This document shows, one piece after another, positions 1-8,562 of a stretch of DNA of 64,000 nt. How positions within the stretch are numbered: the first letter of the stretch is position 1; every line of letters begins with the position of its first letter. Origin of the DNA: DATKYQ01 sp035528415 (GTDB lineage Bacteria; Myxococcota; B64-G9); contig DATKYQ010000067.1 in NCBI GenBank assembly GCA_035528415.1, positions 22,914 through 86,913 of the forward strand, given 5' to 3'. The notes beneath the pieces are model-generated. The model did not search any database. It had not been told where the DNA came from and was given only the letters and a program-made list of their open reading frames with translations. A program made the translations under genes and the position numbers.

Positions 1-537
1 CCCACCGGCCTTTACCTGTTTGTCAACCAGCCGGCATGGAGCATGCTCTACCTGGTGGATTCCGTGGAAGTGTCCGGCTGGATCGTGACCGGCGTAATGG
101 CCGGCTCGATGCTTGTGGCGACTCTGGCCTACCTGGTGGGTTACTCCCTATGCGCGCGCAGGCGGAGTGGTGTTCTGTATTCTCTGCTCGCGCTGGCGTG
201 CGTAGGTGGACTTGTATTCTTTCTGCTGGCCGGTGATCGCCTGGGGCACCTTGCCGAGCAGGGTGACTGGCAAGCGGCACCCGGCCTGCTGTCTTCGCGC
301 TTGGGCATCATGTTTGCCTTTATCGTACCGGTTGTTCTCGGCGGCTGGATTTTCTTGGTCGTACTCTTCGCGATGGAAGGACGCAAGATGTTGCGGGCGC
401 GAATCGGAACGGTCAGGGCCGATTCGAATCGCGGGTTCCGGGTGTCGAGTCACGGGTCGCTGATCTCCGCTTCGATGCCTCCGGCCTCGCAACCGGCCGC
501 CGGCGAACCGGGGCCGGCCAGCGGTAAACTACTATAA
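1..537 (+). CDS. integral membrane protein, 5' end cut off by the window
   Basis: The reading frame is open from base 1, so the true start probably lies upstream; the first ATG in frame is at 43. The visible 178 residues contain three hydrophobic segments: one just after the first internal Met, one around 'LLALACVGGLVFFLL' and one around 'FIVPVVLGGWIFLVVLF'. A polar, Pro/Ala/Ser-rich cytoplasmic-type tail follows. I do not recognise a family. The gene converges on the SDR gene, with only three bases between the two stop codons. Confidence 0.6.
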   Translation, partial: PTGLYLFVNQPAWSMLYLVDSVEVSGWIVTGVMAGSMLVATLAYLVGYSLCARRRSGVLYSLLALACVGGLVFFLLAGDRLGHLAEQGDWQAAPGLLSSRLGIMFAFIVPVVLGGWIFLVVLFAMEGRKMLRARIGTVRADSNRGFRVSSHGSLISASMPPASQPAAGEPGPASGKLL

Positions 538-540
538 TAT

Positions 541-1653
541 TCAGCCGACCATGTTATTTTCGAAGTATCGCAAGATGACGGGAAGGTAGTCGCCGAAACG
601 GGGCGGTGAGATTCCCGTTCCTTCCAGGTCTCCCATGGCGTTGGTCGTATCGTACGTCACCTGGTAGAGGAAGTGGGACAGCATTTCCCGGGGCAACGCA
701 AGCTTATTGAAAAGGCCCTGCGACAATGGCCCAAGCGCCCGGGAGCCCAGTAAGTTCATCAGGCGGGTCACGGGCCGCGTAATGCGCGGGCCCGAGAATC
801 CCATGGCGCTAAGCGTGGCCGTGTAGAACTCGCGGTAGCTCGGTGGATCGGGATCCATGAGGTGATAGGTGCGCAGGCGATGTGCAGTGCGCGTCGCCAG
901 TTCGGCCATGGCGCTCACCACGAAATCCACCGGCACCAGGTGGAAAAAGGTGTCTTCCTCGCGGGGAACGATTTGCGGCATTCGCCTCAGTCCGGGCACG
1001 CGCCGGAGTCTGTCCAAGAGACGAAAGACGTAGTAAGGCCCATCCAGCTTGTCCATCCGGCCGCTCCGGCTGTCACCGACCACGACTCCCGGCCTGAAGA
1101 TTGTCACCGGAAAGTGTTCGGCCGCCTCGCGCACCAGTTGCTCTGCCAAAAACTTGGAGTGGCCGTAGGCATGGTCGAATCCTTGACCGAGATCGAGATC
1201 GTCCTCGCGGAAAGGCCCCTGCCAGTTTCCGGCCACCGCCATCGTGCTGACATAGTGGAAGCGCGAGAGATTAGGAAGGGAGGCGGCCAGGTCGATCATA
1301 CGCCGGGTGCCGGCGACATTTACAGCCTGCGCCTGCTGCCATGACATGTCCAGCCGGTATCCGGCGGCGACATGAAACACCTCACTCACTCGGTCCTTGA
1401 GCCTGCGCAGGACGGCGGCGTCCAGGCCCAGCCGATCGAGTTCGAGATCTCCCTCGATTACCTCTGGACGTTGGGCGCGTTCATCAAGCCTGGCCAAAAC
1501 GGAGTCCAGGCGCTTGTGCGACCTCGGGCGACACAACAGGATCAGTCGCCGGCCGCGGGATTGCGCGAACTCGGTGGTTAGCCGGCTGCCTATGAAACCG
1601 GTGGCACCGGTTACGAGAACGGCGGAATCTAGCTTGTCCGTGACCATGTGCAT
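541..1653 (-). CDS. NAD(P)-dependent extended SDR / thioester-reductase-like protein
   Basis: Extended short-chain dehydrogenase of 370 residues. The Rossmann dinucleotide-binding motif TGATGFIG is at residues 15-22, followed by the DL (69-70) and HVAA (94-97) elements. Ser136 (VST) with Y163-x3-K167 forms the catalytic set. The overall shape resembles the Male-sterility/thioester-reductase branch (NAD_binding_4), whose members act on acyl thioesters or sterol- and sugar-type substrates, so the substrate cannot be read from the sequence. A second ATG is two codons in. The 5' end lies only 63 bp from the divergent DUF1460 start at 1717, so both promoters must sit in or near that gap. Confidence 0.8.
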   Translation of the reverse strand: MHMVTDKLDSAVLVTGATGFIGSRLTTEFAQSRGRRLILLCRPRSHKRLDSVLARLDERAQRPEVIEGDLELDRLGLDAAVLRRLKDRVSEVFHVAAGYRLDMSWQQAQAVNVAGTRRMIDLAASLPNLSRFHYVSTMAVAGNWQGPFREDDLDLGQGFDHAYGHSKFLAEQLVREAAEHFPVTIFRPGVVVGDSRSGRMDKLDGPYYVFRLLDRLRRVPGLRRMPQIVPREEDTFFHLVPVDFVVSAMAELATRTAHRLRTYHLMDPDPPSYREFYTATLSAMGFSGPRITRPVTRLMNLLGSRALGPLSQGLFNKLALPREMLSHFLYQVTYDTTNAMGDLEGTGISPPRFGDYLPVILRYFENNMVG

Positions 1654-1716
1654 GAACTATCGCCTGAGGCTCGATCTGTCAACCCGTATATTGGCCACGA
1701 CGTCTCCTATGGTGAT

Positions 1717-2604
1717 ATGATTATGATCATGATGCGTTACGTGGTCATGCTGTTTGCACTTGGCGTCTTGCTTCCACTACCGGTACCGGCCAGTGGGCCT
1801 TCCTTGGGCTTTGCCAAAATGAGCGAATCGCAGATCGACGCGTTCCTGCAGCGGCTGGCGGCTGCGAAGTCCGGGATGGACGAGTGCATGTCGGAAGTGA
1901 GTGAGAAGTTCCTGGGAGTTTCCTTTGCGATCTCACCGCTCGGGGAAGGCCCGGGGAAACTCCCCGACAGCGATCCCCTGATCAGTTTCGAGGCGGTGGA
2001 TTGCACGACCTTCGTCGAAGAGACCCTGGCGTTGACCCTGTCCGTCAACCTAAAGAGGGCAAAAGACGTGCTGAACAGGATACGCTACCGCGATGGAAAA
2101 GTCGGATACCTGCAACGCAAGCATTTCATTATGGCCCAGTGGATTCCGCTGAACCAGAAAGCCGGCTTTATTGAGGACGTGACCCACAGGGTCGGCGGTG
2201 CCGCCGTCAGGCTGGTCGGGAAACGCCTCGACGCCGAGGTCTGGAACAAGCGCCGGCGGGACCGGGCCTGGCCGTTGCTCGGTTCCGATCAGGTTCCCGG
2301 CGTCGAGTCGAGCCTACCGGTAATCCCCATCGAGCTTGCCCCGGGCGTAGCCGAGCGCATTCCCCCTGGAACGATTCTCTTCGTCGTCCGACATGACATT
2401 GAGAACATGCCGGTGCGCATCACGCACATGGGCCTGGTCGTTAATAGGCGGGGCAAGCAGTTCTTGCGCCATGCCTCCAGGGTCTTCGGCCGGGTTGCGG
2501 ACGAACGGCTGGACGCTTTTCTGGGGAGAAACCGGGCATATGCGAAGTGGCCGGTAGAGGGAATAAATCTCCAGCAGGTGAAAGATAAAGGTGTACAAAA
2601 GTAG
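1717..2604 (+). CDS. secreted DUF1460 (NlpC/P60-like) protein
   Basis: The protein begins with a run of Met codons (1717, 1723, 1729, 1732) leading into a signal peptide (RYVVMLFALGVLLPLPVPASG), so the exact start is uncertain. An upstream ATG at 1648 would overlap the divergent gene and is less likely. The mature part carries the DUF1460 hallmark DCTTFVE, with Cys about residue 96 as the likely nucleophile. A later THMGLVV...LRHAS segment is the position where this fold places its histidine. DUF1460 proteins are related to NlpC/P60 cysteine peptidases or amidases, so a role on murein peptides in the periplasm is plausible but not shown here. Confidence 0.8.
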   Translation: MIMIMMRYVVMLFALGVLLPLPVPASGPSLGFAKMSESQIDAFLQRLAAAKSGMDECMSEVSEKFLGVSFAISPLGEGPGKLPDSDPLISFEAVDCTTFVEETLALTLSVNLKRAKDVLNRIRYRDGKVGYLQRKHFIMAQWIPLNQKAGFIEDVTHRVGGAAVRLVGKRLDAEVWNKRRRDRAWPLLGSDQVPGVESSLPVIPIELAPGVAERIPPGTILFVVRHDIENMPVRITHMGLVVNRRGKQFLRHASRVFGRVADERLDAFLGRNRAYAKWPVEGINLQQVKDKGVQK

Positions 2605-2702
2605 CAGTGCACTGTTACCTTGAACAGAGCGTAAAAGCGTGGTACAGGTCTGTGAAGATTGAGGCGTAAACAGCCGGCCTTGGCTAGAGCCGGAGGTTCG
2701 GG

Positions 2703-4538
2703 TTGTACAAGCTGATCATTGAGGACGACGAGGGTCACACCACGGTCGTACCGCTGGTGAAGGAAGAGATCACCATCGGCCGGAAGGAGGGCAATACTAT
2801 CCGGCTGACGGAAAGGAACGTCTCGCGACACCACGCCCGCCTGACCAGGTCGAACGGCTCGGTCTTCATCGAAGATCTGGACAGTTACAACGGCGTACGG
2901 GTCAACGGGGACAAGATCGCCGCCAGGACAACTATGCGAGAAGGAGACCTGGTCGAGATCGGCGACTATCACTTGGCGCTGCAGAAAGTAGCGGTAGAGG
3001 CCGCCACACCGTCACAGGGGGGCTCCGCGAGCCCGCCGGCAATCAGTCCGGCTCAGGCCCGGGCAGCCAGCAAGACCACCCAGTCGGACGGAGCCACGGC
3101 CGTGCTCAAACTGCCGGTCGAGGGCAGGAAGGATGCCGAGACCGGGCGCGTGCGTGACATCCCACAAAAGGACGCCGGCCGCTTGGTTGTGATGACAACA
3201 GAGCTTGCCGGCTTCGAGTACCCGCTGGTGAAGACCGAGATGATCGTCGGGCGTGATGATGGGTGTGATGTAATAATTGCTCATCGTTCGATATCGTCGC
3301 GGCACGCCAAGATCGTCTTCGACGGGGGAATCTACCGCATTATAGATCTCGACAGCGCCAACGGCGTCATGGTCAACGGCGAAGAGTACGCCCGGGTCGA
3401 TCTGCGCCGGGGCGACATGATCGAGTTAGGGCACGTGAGCATCCGCTACGCCGCGCCGGGCGAAGTGGTCGACGTGAATGCCCAGTCCGCAGTCGCGACC
3501 CCGGCTACGGTTACGACCGAAGAGCGCGCAATGGTGGATGCGGTCCTGGCAGAGAAACGCATCGCCGGATTCGGCAAGGGCAAGCTGATCGGCATAGCGG
3601 GGGCGGTGGTCGTCGCCTGCCTGGCGATCGGTCTCGGTTATTACTTCTCGCGTTCGCCGAAGGACAACGGCAAGGCGGTCGAGCCTACGGACGGCACCGG
3701 CGCTAAAGGTCCCGGCAAGGTGGAAGCCGATCAGGCTGCCAGGCTGTTCAAGGACGGCATGCAGAAGTACAAGCAAAAAGATTTTATCGGTGCCATGGCC
3801 GCTTTCAACGCAACGCTCAGTGAGAATCCGGATTACCCGGGTGCCGGCAAGATGCTCGCGGATACAAATGCCGCCAAGAATGACGCCGCGCTGGTTGCCG
3901 AGGCAAAGGCTGCCATCGAGGCCAAGCCGCCCGACTGGGACAAAGCCTGGGAGTTGTTCGAACAGATCGGGCCGGATAGTTTTTTCGCCAAGGATGTCTC
4001 CGAACTCAGGCCGGAGATCAAGAAAAAAGTCATCTCTTTTCACCTGAACAAAGCCCGTATTTTTCTGAAGGCCAATCTTCCCGACAGGGCTAGCAAGCAC
4101 GTGGATACGGTGCGCATCATTGATGAGGAGAACGTCATCGCCGCGGAACTCGACAGGCAAATCAAGAGGCACTCGGGAGCCAGTAAGAAACCTCCCGTTC
4201 AAGTTGCCGTCAAGTCCAGAGAGCCTGTGGTCAAGAAAACGACATCGAAGCGCAGAAAGAAGGAAGTCAGCGACCTGGTTCACAAGGGGAAAGTGCTCGT
4301 CAACAAGAAGAAAGCACGCGAGGCAATAGTATTTTTCCGCCAGGCACTGGCGATTGAGCCTAAGAACTGTGACGCCTTGTTGAGCATGGGAATTGCCTAC
4401 GCGACGGCTGGCAGAAACGACATGGCACTCAAGTACTACGAAAAGTTCGTCAAGGCCTGCCCTCGGAGAAAGCAGGTTCCCGCGGTCCGGGCCATCATCA
4501 AGCAGTTCAGGGAGTACAAGACCCAGGGCGGTTACTGA
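2703..4538 (+). CDS. double-FHA, single-TM, TPR protein
   Basis: Starts at TTG with a strong GGAGG (2692-2696) six bases upstream. Of 611 residues, FHA domain 1 spans about 3-95 (GR 26-27, S41/H44, N63-G64, N68-G69) and FHA domain 2 about 162-250 (GR 183-184, S199-R-H201, N220-G221). Both keep the phosphothreonine-binding residues of the family. A transmembrane helix lies near 295-315, and TPR-like helices at about 345-385 and 525-595. A Lys-rich linker separates the two TPR blocks. The topology suggests cytoplasmic FHA domains that read phospho-Thr and TPRs on the far side of the membrane. A partner kinase is not adjacent, but a Ser/Thr kinase is encoded at 16.6-20.1 kb. The 3' end overlaps the convergent regulator gene by seven bases. 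Confidence 0.85.
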   Translation: MYKLIIEDDEGHTTVVPLVKEEITIGRKEGNTIRLTERNVSRHHARLTRSNGSVFIEDLDSYNGVRVNGDKIAARTTMREGDLVEIGDYHLALQKVAVEAATPSQGGSASPPAISPAQARAASKTTQSDGATAVLKLPVEGRKDAETGRVRDIPQKDAGRLVVMTTELAGFEYPLVKTEMIVGRDDGCDVIIAHRSISSRHAKIVFDGGIYRIIDLDSANGVMVNGEEYARVDLRRGDMIELGHVSIRYAAPGEVVDVNAQSAVATPATVTTEERAMVDAVLAEKRIAGFGKGKLIGIAGAVVVACLAIGLGYYFSRSPKDNGKAVEPTDGTGAKGPGKVEADQAARLFKDGMQKYKQKDFIGAMAAFNATLSENPDYPGAGKMLADTNAAKNDAALVAEAKAAIEAKPPDWDKAWELFEQIGPDSFFAKDVSELRPEIKKKVISFHLNKARIFLKANLPDRASKHVDTVRIIDEENVIAAELDRQIKRHSGASKKPPVQVAVKSREPVVKKTTSKRRKKEVSDLVHKGKVLVNKKKAREAIVFFRQALAIEPKNCDALLSMGIAYATAGRNDMALKYYEKFVKACPRRKQVPAVRAIIKQFREYKTQGGY

Positions 4539-5896
4539 GAAAGAAGTCTCGAACCGATCGCTCGTAGTATCCTGTCCGCGTCCCACTGCAGTGAGTCGTT
4601 TTTCATTATTGTCGCATTGAAGAGCGCCGGCCCCAGGCTTTGGCCGAGCAGTTCGAGCATCCGGTGATCGTAGGTGGTCAAAGCCGCCTTTTGCCGGTAG
4701 AGGCCGTGGATGGCAATTACCCCCCTGGGAGCGCCATCGAACAGCAATGGGACTGCGGCCATGACACTCCAACCGGATCCGTCGGCCACCCATGGCTGGG
4801 ACGGGACCTGCAAGACTTTTTCGCTCAAGGCCTGCGCCAGCGGGCCTGCCGGCGGCAGGCTGGTTGGTACCGAGGCGGGCAGGGCACGCGATGCCGCAAG
4901 CAGCAGTCGTTGATTGTCTGGCGCGAGAATGAAGATAGCGCAGGATTCCACGCCGACCAGATCGCCGAGCCCGTCCATGGCGGCTGCCAGTGCCTTTTGC
5001 GGATCAGCGGCCGCGTACAGACTATCCAGCAGCGTGAAACGTGCCGACAGCCGCATGTATTCTTCCTGGAGTTCCTTGTGGGAAGATCGCAGGGTTTCCT
5101 GATCTCTTATGAGCAGCCGCAGTTGATTGGGTTCGTCGTCGACCTCGCCAATGGGGGTGTTGTCCGTCTGGAAGCTGACCCGGCTAAAAACACCGGACGC
5201 GTCTTCGAAGTCGGATTCAGCCGAGGCCAAGGCGTCGATCAAGCGTTCGGAGTTCTCGTCTAAAAAAATGAAGTTTGCCCCGACTCCGCCGGCGTGACCG
5301 GCGTCGGGCGGCACGCTGCGTGTGACCCGGGCATAGGCCATGACGGGATGACTGAAAGGCGAAGGCAGTGAGAAAGACAGTCGCAGCCGACTGCCGACCG
5401 GCAGCGGATTGGCCATCTCGATAAATACTCCCGTGCGGCTGATATCGCGGGTAAACTCGAAGAAGATACCCCTGAAATCTTCGAAGGATATCTGCAGCGT
5501 GGTCGGGATGCGCGGAAAACGCCTCCGGTCGGTCTTGCCAAGCAGCGCCTCCACCTTGGAAATCAGGGTGGTGTCATCGAGGGGCTTGGTGATGTAATCA
5601 TCGCAGCCGGCCTCGACAGCCTTGCGAATGTCCTCATCCCTACCCGAGGTCGCCACGATGATCACAGGAATGTCGGCATAGGCCGGATCTTGCTTGATCT
5701 GCGCACAGACGTCGAAACCGCTCATGCCCGGCAGAGCAAGATCGACCAGCGCAATGTCGGGCGGGTCGGCCCTGAATTTTTTCATAGCTTCTTCGCCCGT
5801 GACGGCCTCTTCGATCTCGTAGCCGCGCCCGCTGAGGATTATCGAGGCCAGTTTACGAAAGAGCCGCACATCGTCTACAAGAAGGATCCTGGGCAT
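4532..5896 (-). CDS. response regulator with REC, PilZ and GAF domains
   Basis: I chose the ATG at 5896 because GTGGAG lies just upstream; an in-frame ATG at 5929 would add 11 residues that are not REC-like. REC spans 1-118 with acidic D8/D9, phospho-acceptor D52 (VDLALPG) and K104 (TKP). PilZ begins near 122 with R125-x3-R129 and D151-x-S153-x2-G156, the canonical c-di-GMP-binding motifs. A coiled-coil-like segment follows, then a GAF domain from about 290 to the C-terminus. There is no HTH or enzymatic output, so it probably relays phosphorylation and c-di-GMP to a protein partner. It is divergent from the REC-XRE gene, with 164 bp between the starts. Confidence 0.85.
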   Translation of the reverse strand: MPRILLVDDVRLFRKLASIILSGRGYEIEEAVTGEEAMKKFRADPPDIALVDLALPGMSGFDVCAQIKQDPAYADIPVIIVATSGRDEDIRKAVEAGCDDYITKPLDDTTLISKVEALLGKTDRRRFPRIPTTLQISFEDFRGIFFEFTRDISRTGVFIEMANPLPVGSRLRLSFSLPSPFSHPVMAYARVTRSVPPDAGHAGGVGANFIFLDENSERLIDALASAESDFEDASGVFSRVSFQTDNTPIGEVDDEPNQLRLLIRDQETLRSSHKELQEEYMRLSARFTLLDSLYAAADPQKALAAAMDGLGDLVGVESCAIFILAPDNQRLLLAASRALPASVPTSLPPAGPLAQALSEKVLQVPSQPWVADGSGWSVMAAVPLLFDGAPRGVIAIHGLYRQKAALTTYDHRMLELLGQSLGPALFNATIMKNDSLQWDADRILRAIGSRLLSQ

Positions 5897-5979
5897 ATTT
5901 TGCTCCACTAGTATGGGCGAGACTATCACCCTGGAAAGCCGTGCACAAGGTCGATGGTTACATCTGTGGATTGGGGCAC

Positions 5980-6007
5980 TTGACGCCCGATGGCAGTTAG
6001 TGATACT
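5980..6007 (+). promoter_or_regulatory. candidate sigma-70 promoter for the REC-XRE gene
   Basis: TTGACG at 5980-5985 and GATACT at 6002-6007 are separated by 16 bp, about 55 bp before the start codon at 6061. The -35 matches five of six consensus bases and the -10 four of six. This is a pattern match only. Confidence 0.3.
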
Positions 6008-6060
6008 CGTAAAAATATACAGTGCAAGACCGGGAACAATTTCGAGTGAAGGGGGGCAGC

Positions 6061-6663
6061 ATGCGAACTCGAGCCGTTAGGATCTTGGTTCTAGATGATG
6101 ATCCGGAAACGCTAGAGGTGTACCGTTTCATCCTGGTCAAGGAGGGTTATGACGTCGAGGTGGCGACTTCACCGCAAACCGGGTTGAAGTTGCTCGAAAA
6201 GCGCCAATTCAATATTCTCCTTCTCGACCTGGTCATGCCCGGTATGAGCGGCATCGAGGTTCTCGAAAAGGTCCGCGAGAAAGACAAAGACCTGGCGATC
6301 GTCGTGTTGACCGGTTATGCCTCCGTGGAAACGGCGGTCGCTTCGCTAAAGGGCGGCGTCTCCGACTATATCGAGAAGCCGATAGATCAGCGCAAACTGG
6401 TAGAGACCCTGAAAAAGGTCGTTGAAGAAAAAGGGCTGTTGTGTAGTCCCGAGGGCGGTCTGTTGGCGTCGATTGGTGCACGATTGCGGGCCGGCCGTAA
6501 GCAACGGGAGCTGACACTAAAACAGGTCGCCCGGCGGACGGGGCTTTCGGTCAGCCTGCTGAGCCAGATCGAACGTGCCGAGTCGGCCGCCTCGGTGGCG
6601 TCACTCCACAAGATTGCCGCAGCCTTAAAGATCGATCTACAGGAGTTATTCGAAGGATTCTGA
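6061..6663 (+). CDS. response regulator with C-terminal XRE-type helix-turn-helix
   Basis: The ATG at 6061 follows a purine-rich GAAGGGGGG tract; an in-frame ATG at 6022 lacks a ribosome site. Of 200 residues, REC spans about 5-120 with D12/D13, phospho-acceptor D56 (LLLDLVMPG) and K106 (EKP). Residues 138-196 form a Cro/CI-type HTH (QVARRTGLSVSLLSQIE, then the LHKIAAALKID helix). REC fused to an XRE domain is uncommon compared with OmpR, NarL or NtrC outputs. It implies phosphorylation-dependent DNA binding. No histidine kinase is adjacent, so the partner is probably an orphan kinase; two are encoded at 21.6-25 kb. Confidence 0.85.
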   Translation: MRTRAVRILVLDDDPETLEVYRFILVKEGYDVEVATSPQTGLKLLEKRQFNILLLDLVMPGMSGIEVLEKVREKDKDLAIVVLTGYASVETAVASLKGGVSDYIEKPIDQRKLVETLKKVVEEKGLLCSPEGGLLASIGARLRAGRKQRELTLKQVARRTGLSVSLLSQIERAESAASVASLHKIAAALKIDLQELFEGF

Positions 6664-6681
6664 TCCTTTTGCAGCTTACAT

Positions 6682-8451
6682 CTATGGAATACAGGCGCCG
6701 GTTGTTTGGGTGTCGGAAACACGCAGGCCGCCGCAGCTCATGCCTGTCGGACAGTCGCTCGAACTGTCGCACAGCGATGAGCAGAACGAATTGTTGAGCG
6801 TGGACAGGCACAGATCACCCCAGCAAGACGCGGCCCCATCATCCCCGCAGCCGATTGTTCCCGGGGGATCGCATCCGGGTCGGCCCAGATCGCAGTTTTC
6901 GCTCATGCAGAACTTGTCGACCTTTTGGCCTTCCTTGACGCAATACTGGCAGGTCTCATGCGCCGGGCAATCGGCGTCGCCGCGGCAGGTCCCGCCGGAC
7001 CCCGGCGTCCAGCGGCACAGATCGACGCTGGCTGTATCGTTGCCCGATGGGCCCATTCCGCCGAAGTTCACCGAGCAGCAACGGCCGCCAGTGCCAGGGC
7101 AGTCCTGATCCTGGGCGCAGACCTCCGTGCAGTTGCCGAAGATGCAGTAAAAACCACGGCAGGCCTCGCCTGGCGGAAGATCGTTGGGGCTGGCACTGTT
7201 ATCGCACTGGTCGCCGACGTCAAGTTCTCCATCGAAGTGGCCGCACATGCCGACCAGGTCGTAGTCGGAGATCTGCGTCACCTGACAGACGTCGTCGCCC
7301 TCGCAGTCAGCGCCGCTCGAACAGAAACTACCGCCCTGACACATGTTGATGCTGGCCGTGCCGGTGCCGGATCCCAGGCGGAAGCGTGCCTGGCCGCAGA
7401 ACATGTGCTCGGGGCAATCCGAGTCGAACTGGCAGACCTCTGAACAGGAGTCGTGCATGCAGTAAAAGTCGGCGCATCGTTGCTCGAAGGGAAGCTTGTT
7501 GGGATCTGCTGCGGAGTCGCATTCTGTTCCCGGCGGTAGCCCGCCGAGGCGGTTGCAGCGTCCCTCGAGTGACATCTCGTCGGCTGTTGGATAGGCGATG
7601 CAGACGTCGTTGCCCGGGCAGTCGCCGCTCCAGAGGCAGGTTGGCTGCTCGGCGGGCAGGCAGTAAGTGTCTCCCCCGAAGATGGGCTGGCAGGTGTAGA
7701 CGATGTCGGTATCGACATCGTCACGACATTCCTGGCAGTCGCTGTCGCTGACGCAGGCCCGGGTGCAGGTCGCCCCGCTGTCCTCATCGCTGCCGCGCAG
7801 GCAGGAAAAGCTCGGCGAACAGGCCGAGTCGTTCTGGCAGGTGCACGAATGGCCGCAGGTGCCCGTCTGGTCGCCGCAGAAACAGCCTGCCCCCAGCTTC
7901 ATGCAGATGTAGTATTCTCCGCCCGCGTCGATGCAGCACATCTGCTTGCCGTCGTTCGAGTAATTCGTGCAATCCTCGCTGGTCTGGCAATTGCGCCGCG
8001 TGCAATAGCCGGTTTCCTGGCCAGTGTATTTGAGGCAATCGTTCTCGCAGCATTCGCTGCTGTCTGCGCATGTCTCGCCGACCCACAGGCAGCGATCCTT
8101 CATGCAGCTGAGATTGAAAGTATCATTGGGATCGAGGCAGTAGCCGGGATCGCAGCTACAGGCCGGCTGGCCGGCGTCCATTTCGCAGCAACCGTGATCG
8201 GAGCAGGTGATCTCTTCGCACGGGCCGGCGTTGTCGGGAATGCAGCGCCTGCCGTCTGCGGATGCGTTGTAGCCGGTCGCGCAGGAGCAGCTGGGATTGC
8301 CGCCGGCCGCCGTGCAGTCACCGTGGCCACAGCAAGTGACATTGTCGCAGGGATCTTGTTTGGCTTCCTGATCGCAACCGCAGGCCAGCAGGCCGAGTAG
8401 CGCAGCAATGGATACAACAGACCAGAAGTTGAAGACTTCATTATTAATCAT
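6682..8451 (-). CDS. large Cys-rich surface lipoprotein
   Basis: ATG at 8451 has GGGAGG eight bases upstream. The first 25 residues form a lipoprotein signal with lipobox LLAC. The remaining roughly 560 residues are rich in Cys, Asp and Gly. They include EGF-like units (CxxxTCCGHGDC...CSC, CEEITCSDHGCC...CSC) and many CxSDxDC-type modules typical of secreted proteins of myxobacteria and relatives. No catalytic motif is visible. Dense disulfides suggest an extracellular adhesive or structural role; this is inference. It is divergent from the phosphoesterase gene. A second lipoprotein of the same style is encoded at 31960-33774. Confidence 0.75.
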   Translation of the reverse strand: MINNEVFNFWSVVSIAALLGLLACGCDQEAKQDPCDNVTCCGHGDCTAAGGNPSCSCATGYNASADGRRCIPDNAGPCEEITCSDHGCCEMDAGQPACSCDPGYCLDPNDTFNLSCMKDRCLWVGETCADSSECCENDCLKYTGQETGYCTRRNCQTSEDCTNYSNDGKQMCCIDAGGEYYICMKLGAGCFCGDQTGTCGHSCTCQNDSACSPSFSCLRGSDEDSGATCTRACVSDSDCQECRDDVDTDIVYTCQPIFGGDTYCLPAEQPTCLWSGDCPGNDVCIAYPTADEMSLEGRCNRLGGLPPGTECDSAADPNKLPFEQRCADFYCMHDSCSEVCQFDSDCPEHMFCGQARFRLGSGTGTASINMCQGGSFCSSGADCEGDDVCQVTQISDYDLVGMCGHFDGELDVGDQCDNSASPNDLPPGEACRGFYCIFGNCTEVCAQDQDCPGTGGRCCSVNFGGMGPSGNDTASVDLCRWTPGSGGTCRGDADCPAHETCQYCVKEGQKVDKFCMSENCDLGRPGCDPPGTIGCGDDGAASCWGDLCLSTLNNSFCSSLCDSSSDCPTGMSCGGLRVSDTQTTGACIP

Positions 8452-8562
8452 CCAGGGGGCCTCCCGACATATTAGTAGCACATTTACCAAGACCACCACA
8501 AGCCGGCTCGGATTTGACACGGCGCGGTGAGCGTGGCATTGGACAGGACAGGGAGAAAAGCC

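Noticed and set aside
1648..1716. Upstream start for the DUF1460 gene
   Set aside because: It would overlap the divergent SDR gene and add a non-signal extension.
7278..8441. Several long reading frames opposite or out of frame with the Cys-rich lipoproteins (also around 32139-33835)
   Set aside because: They arise from the repetitive codons of the real genes; no signal, domain or ribosome site supports them.
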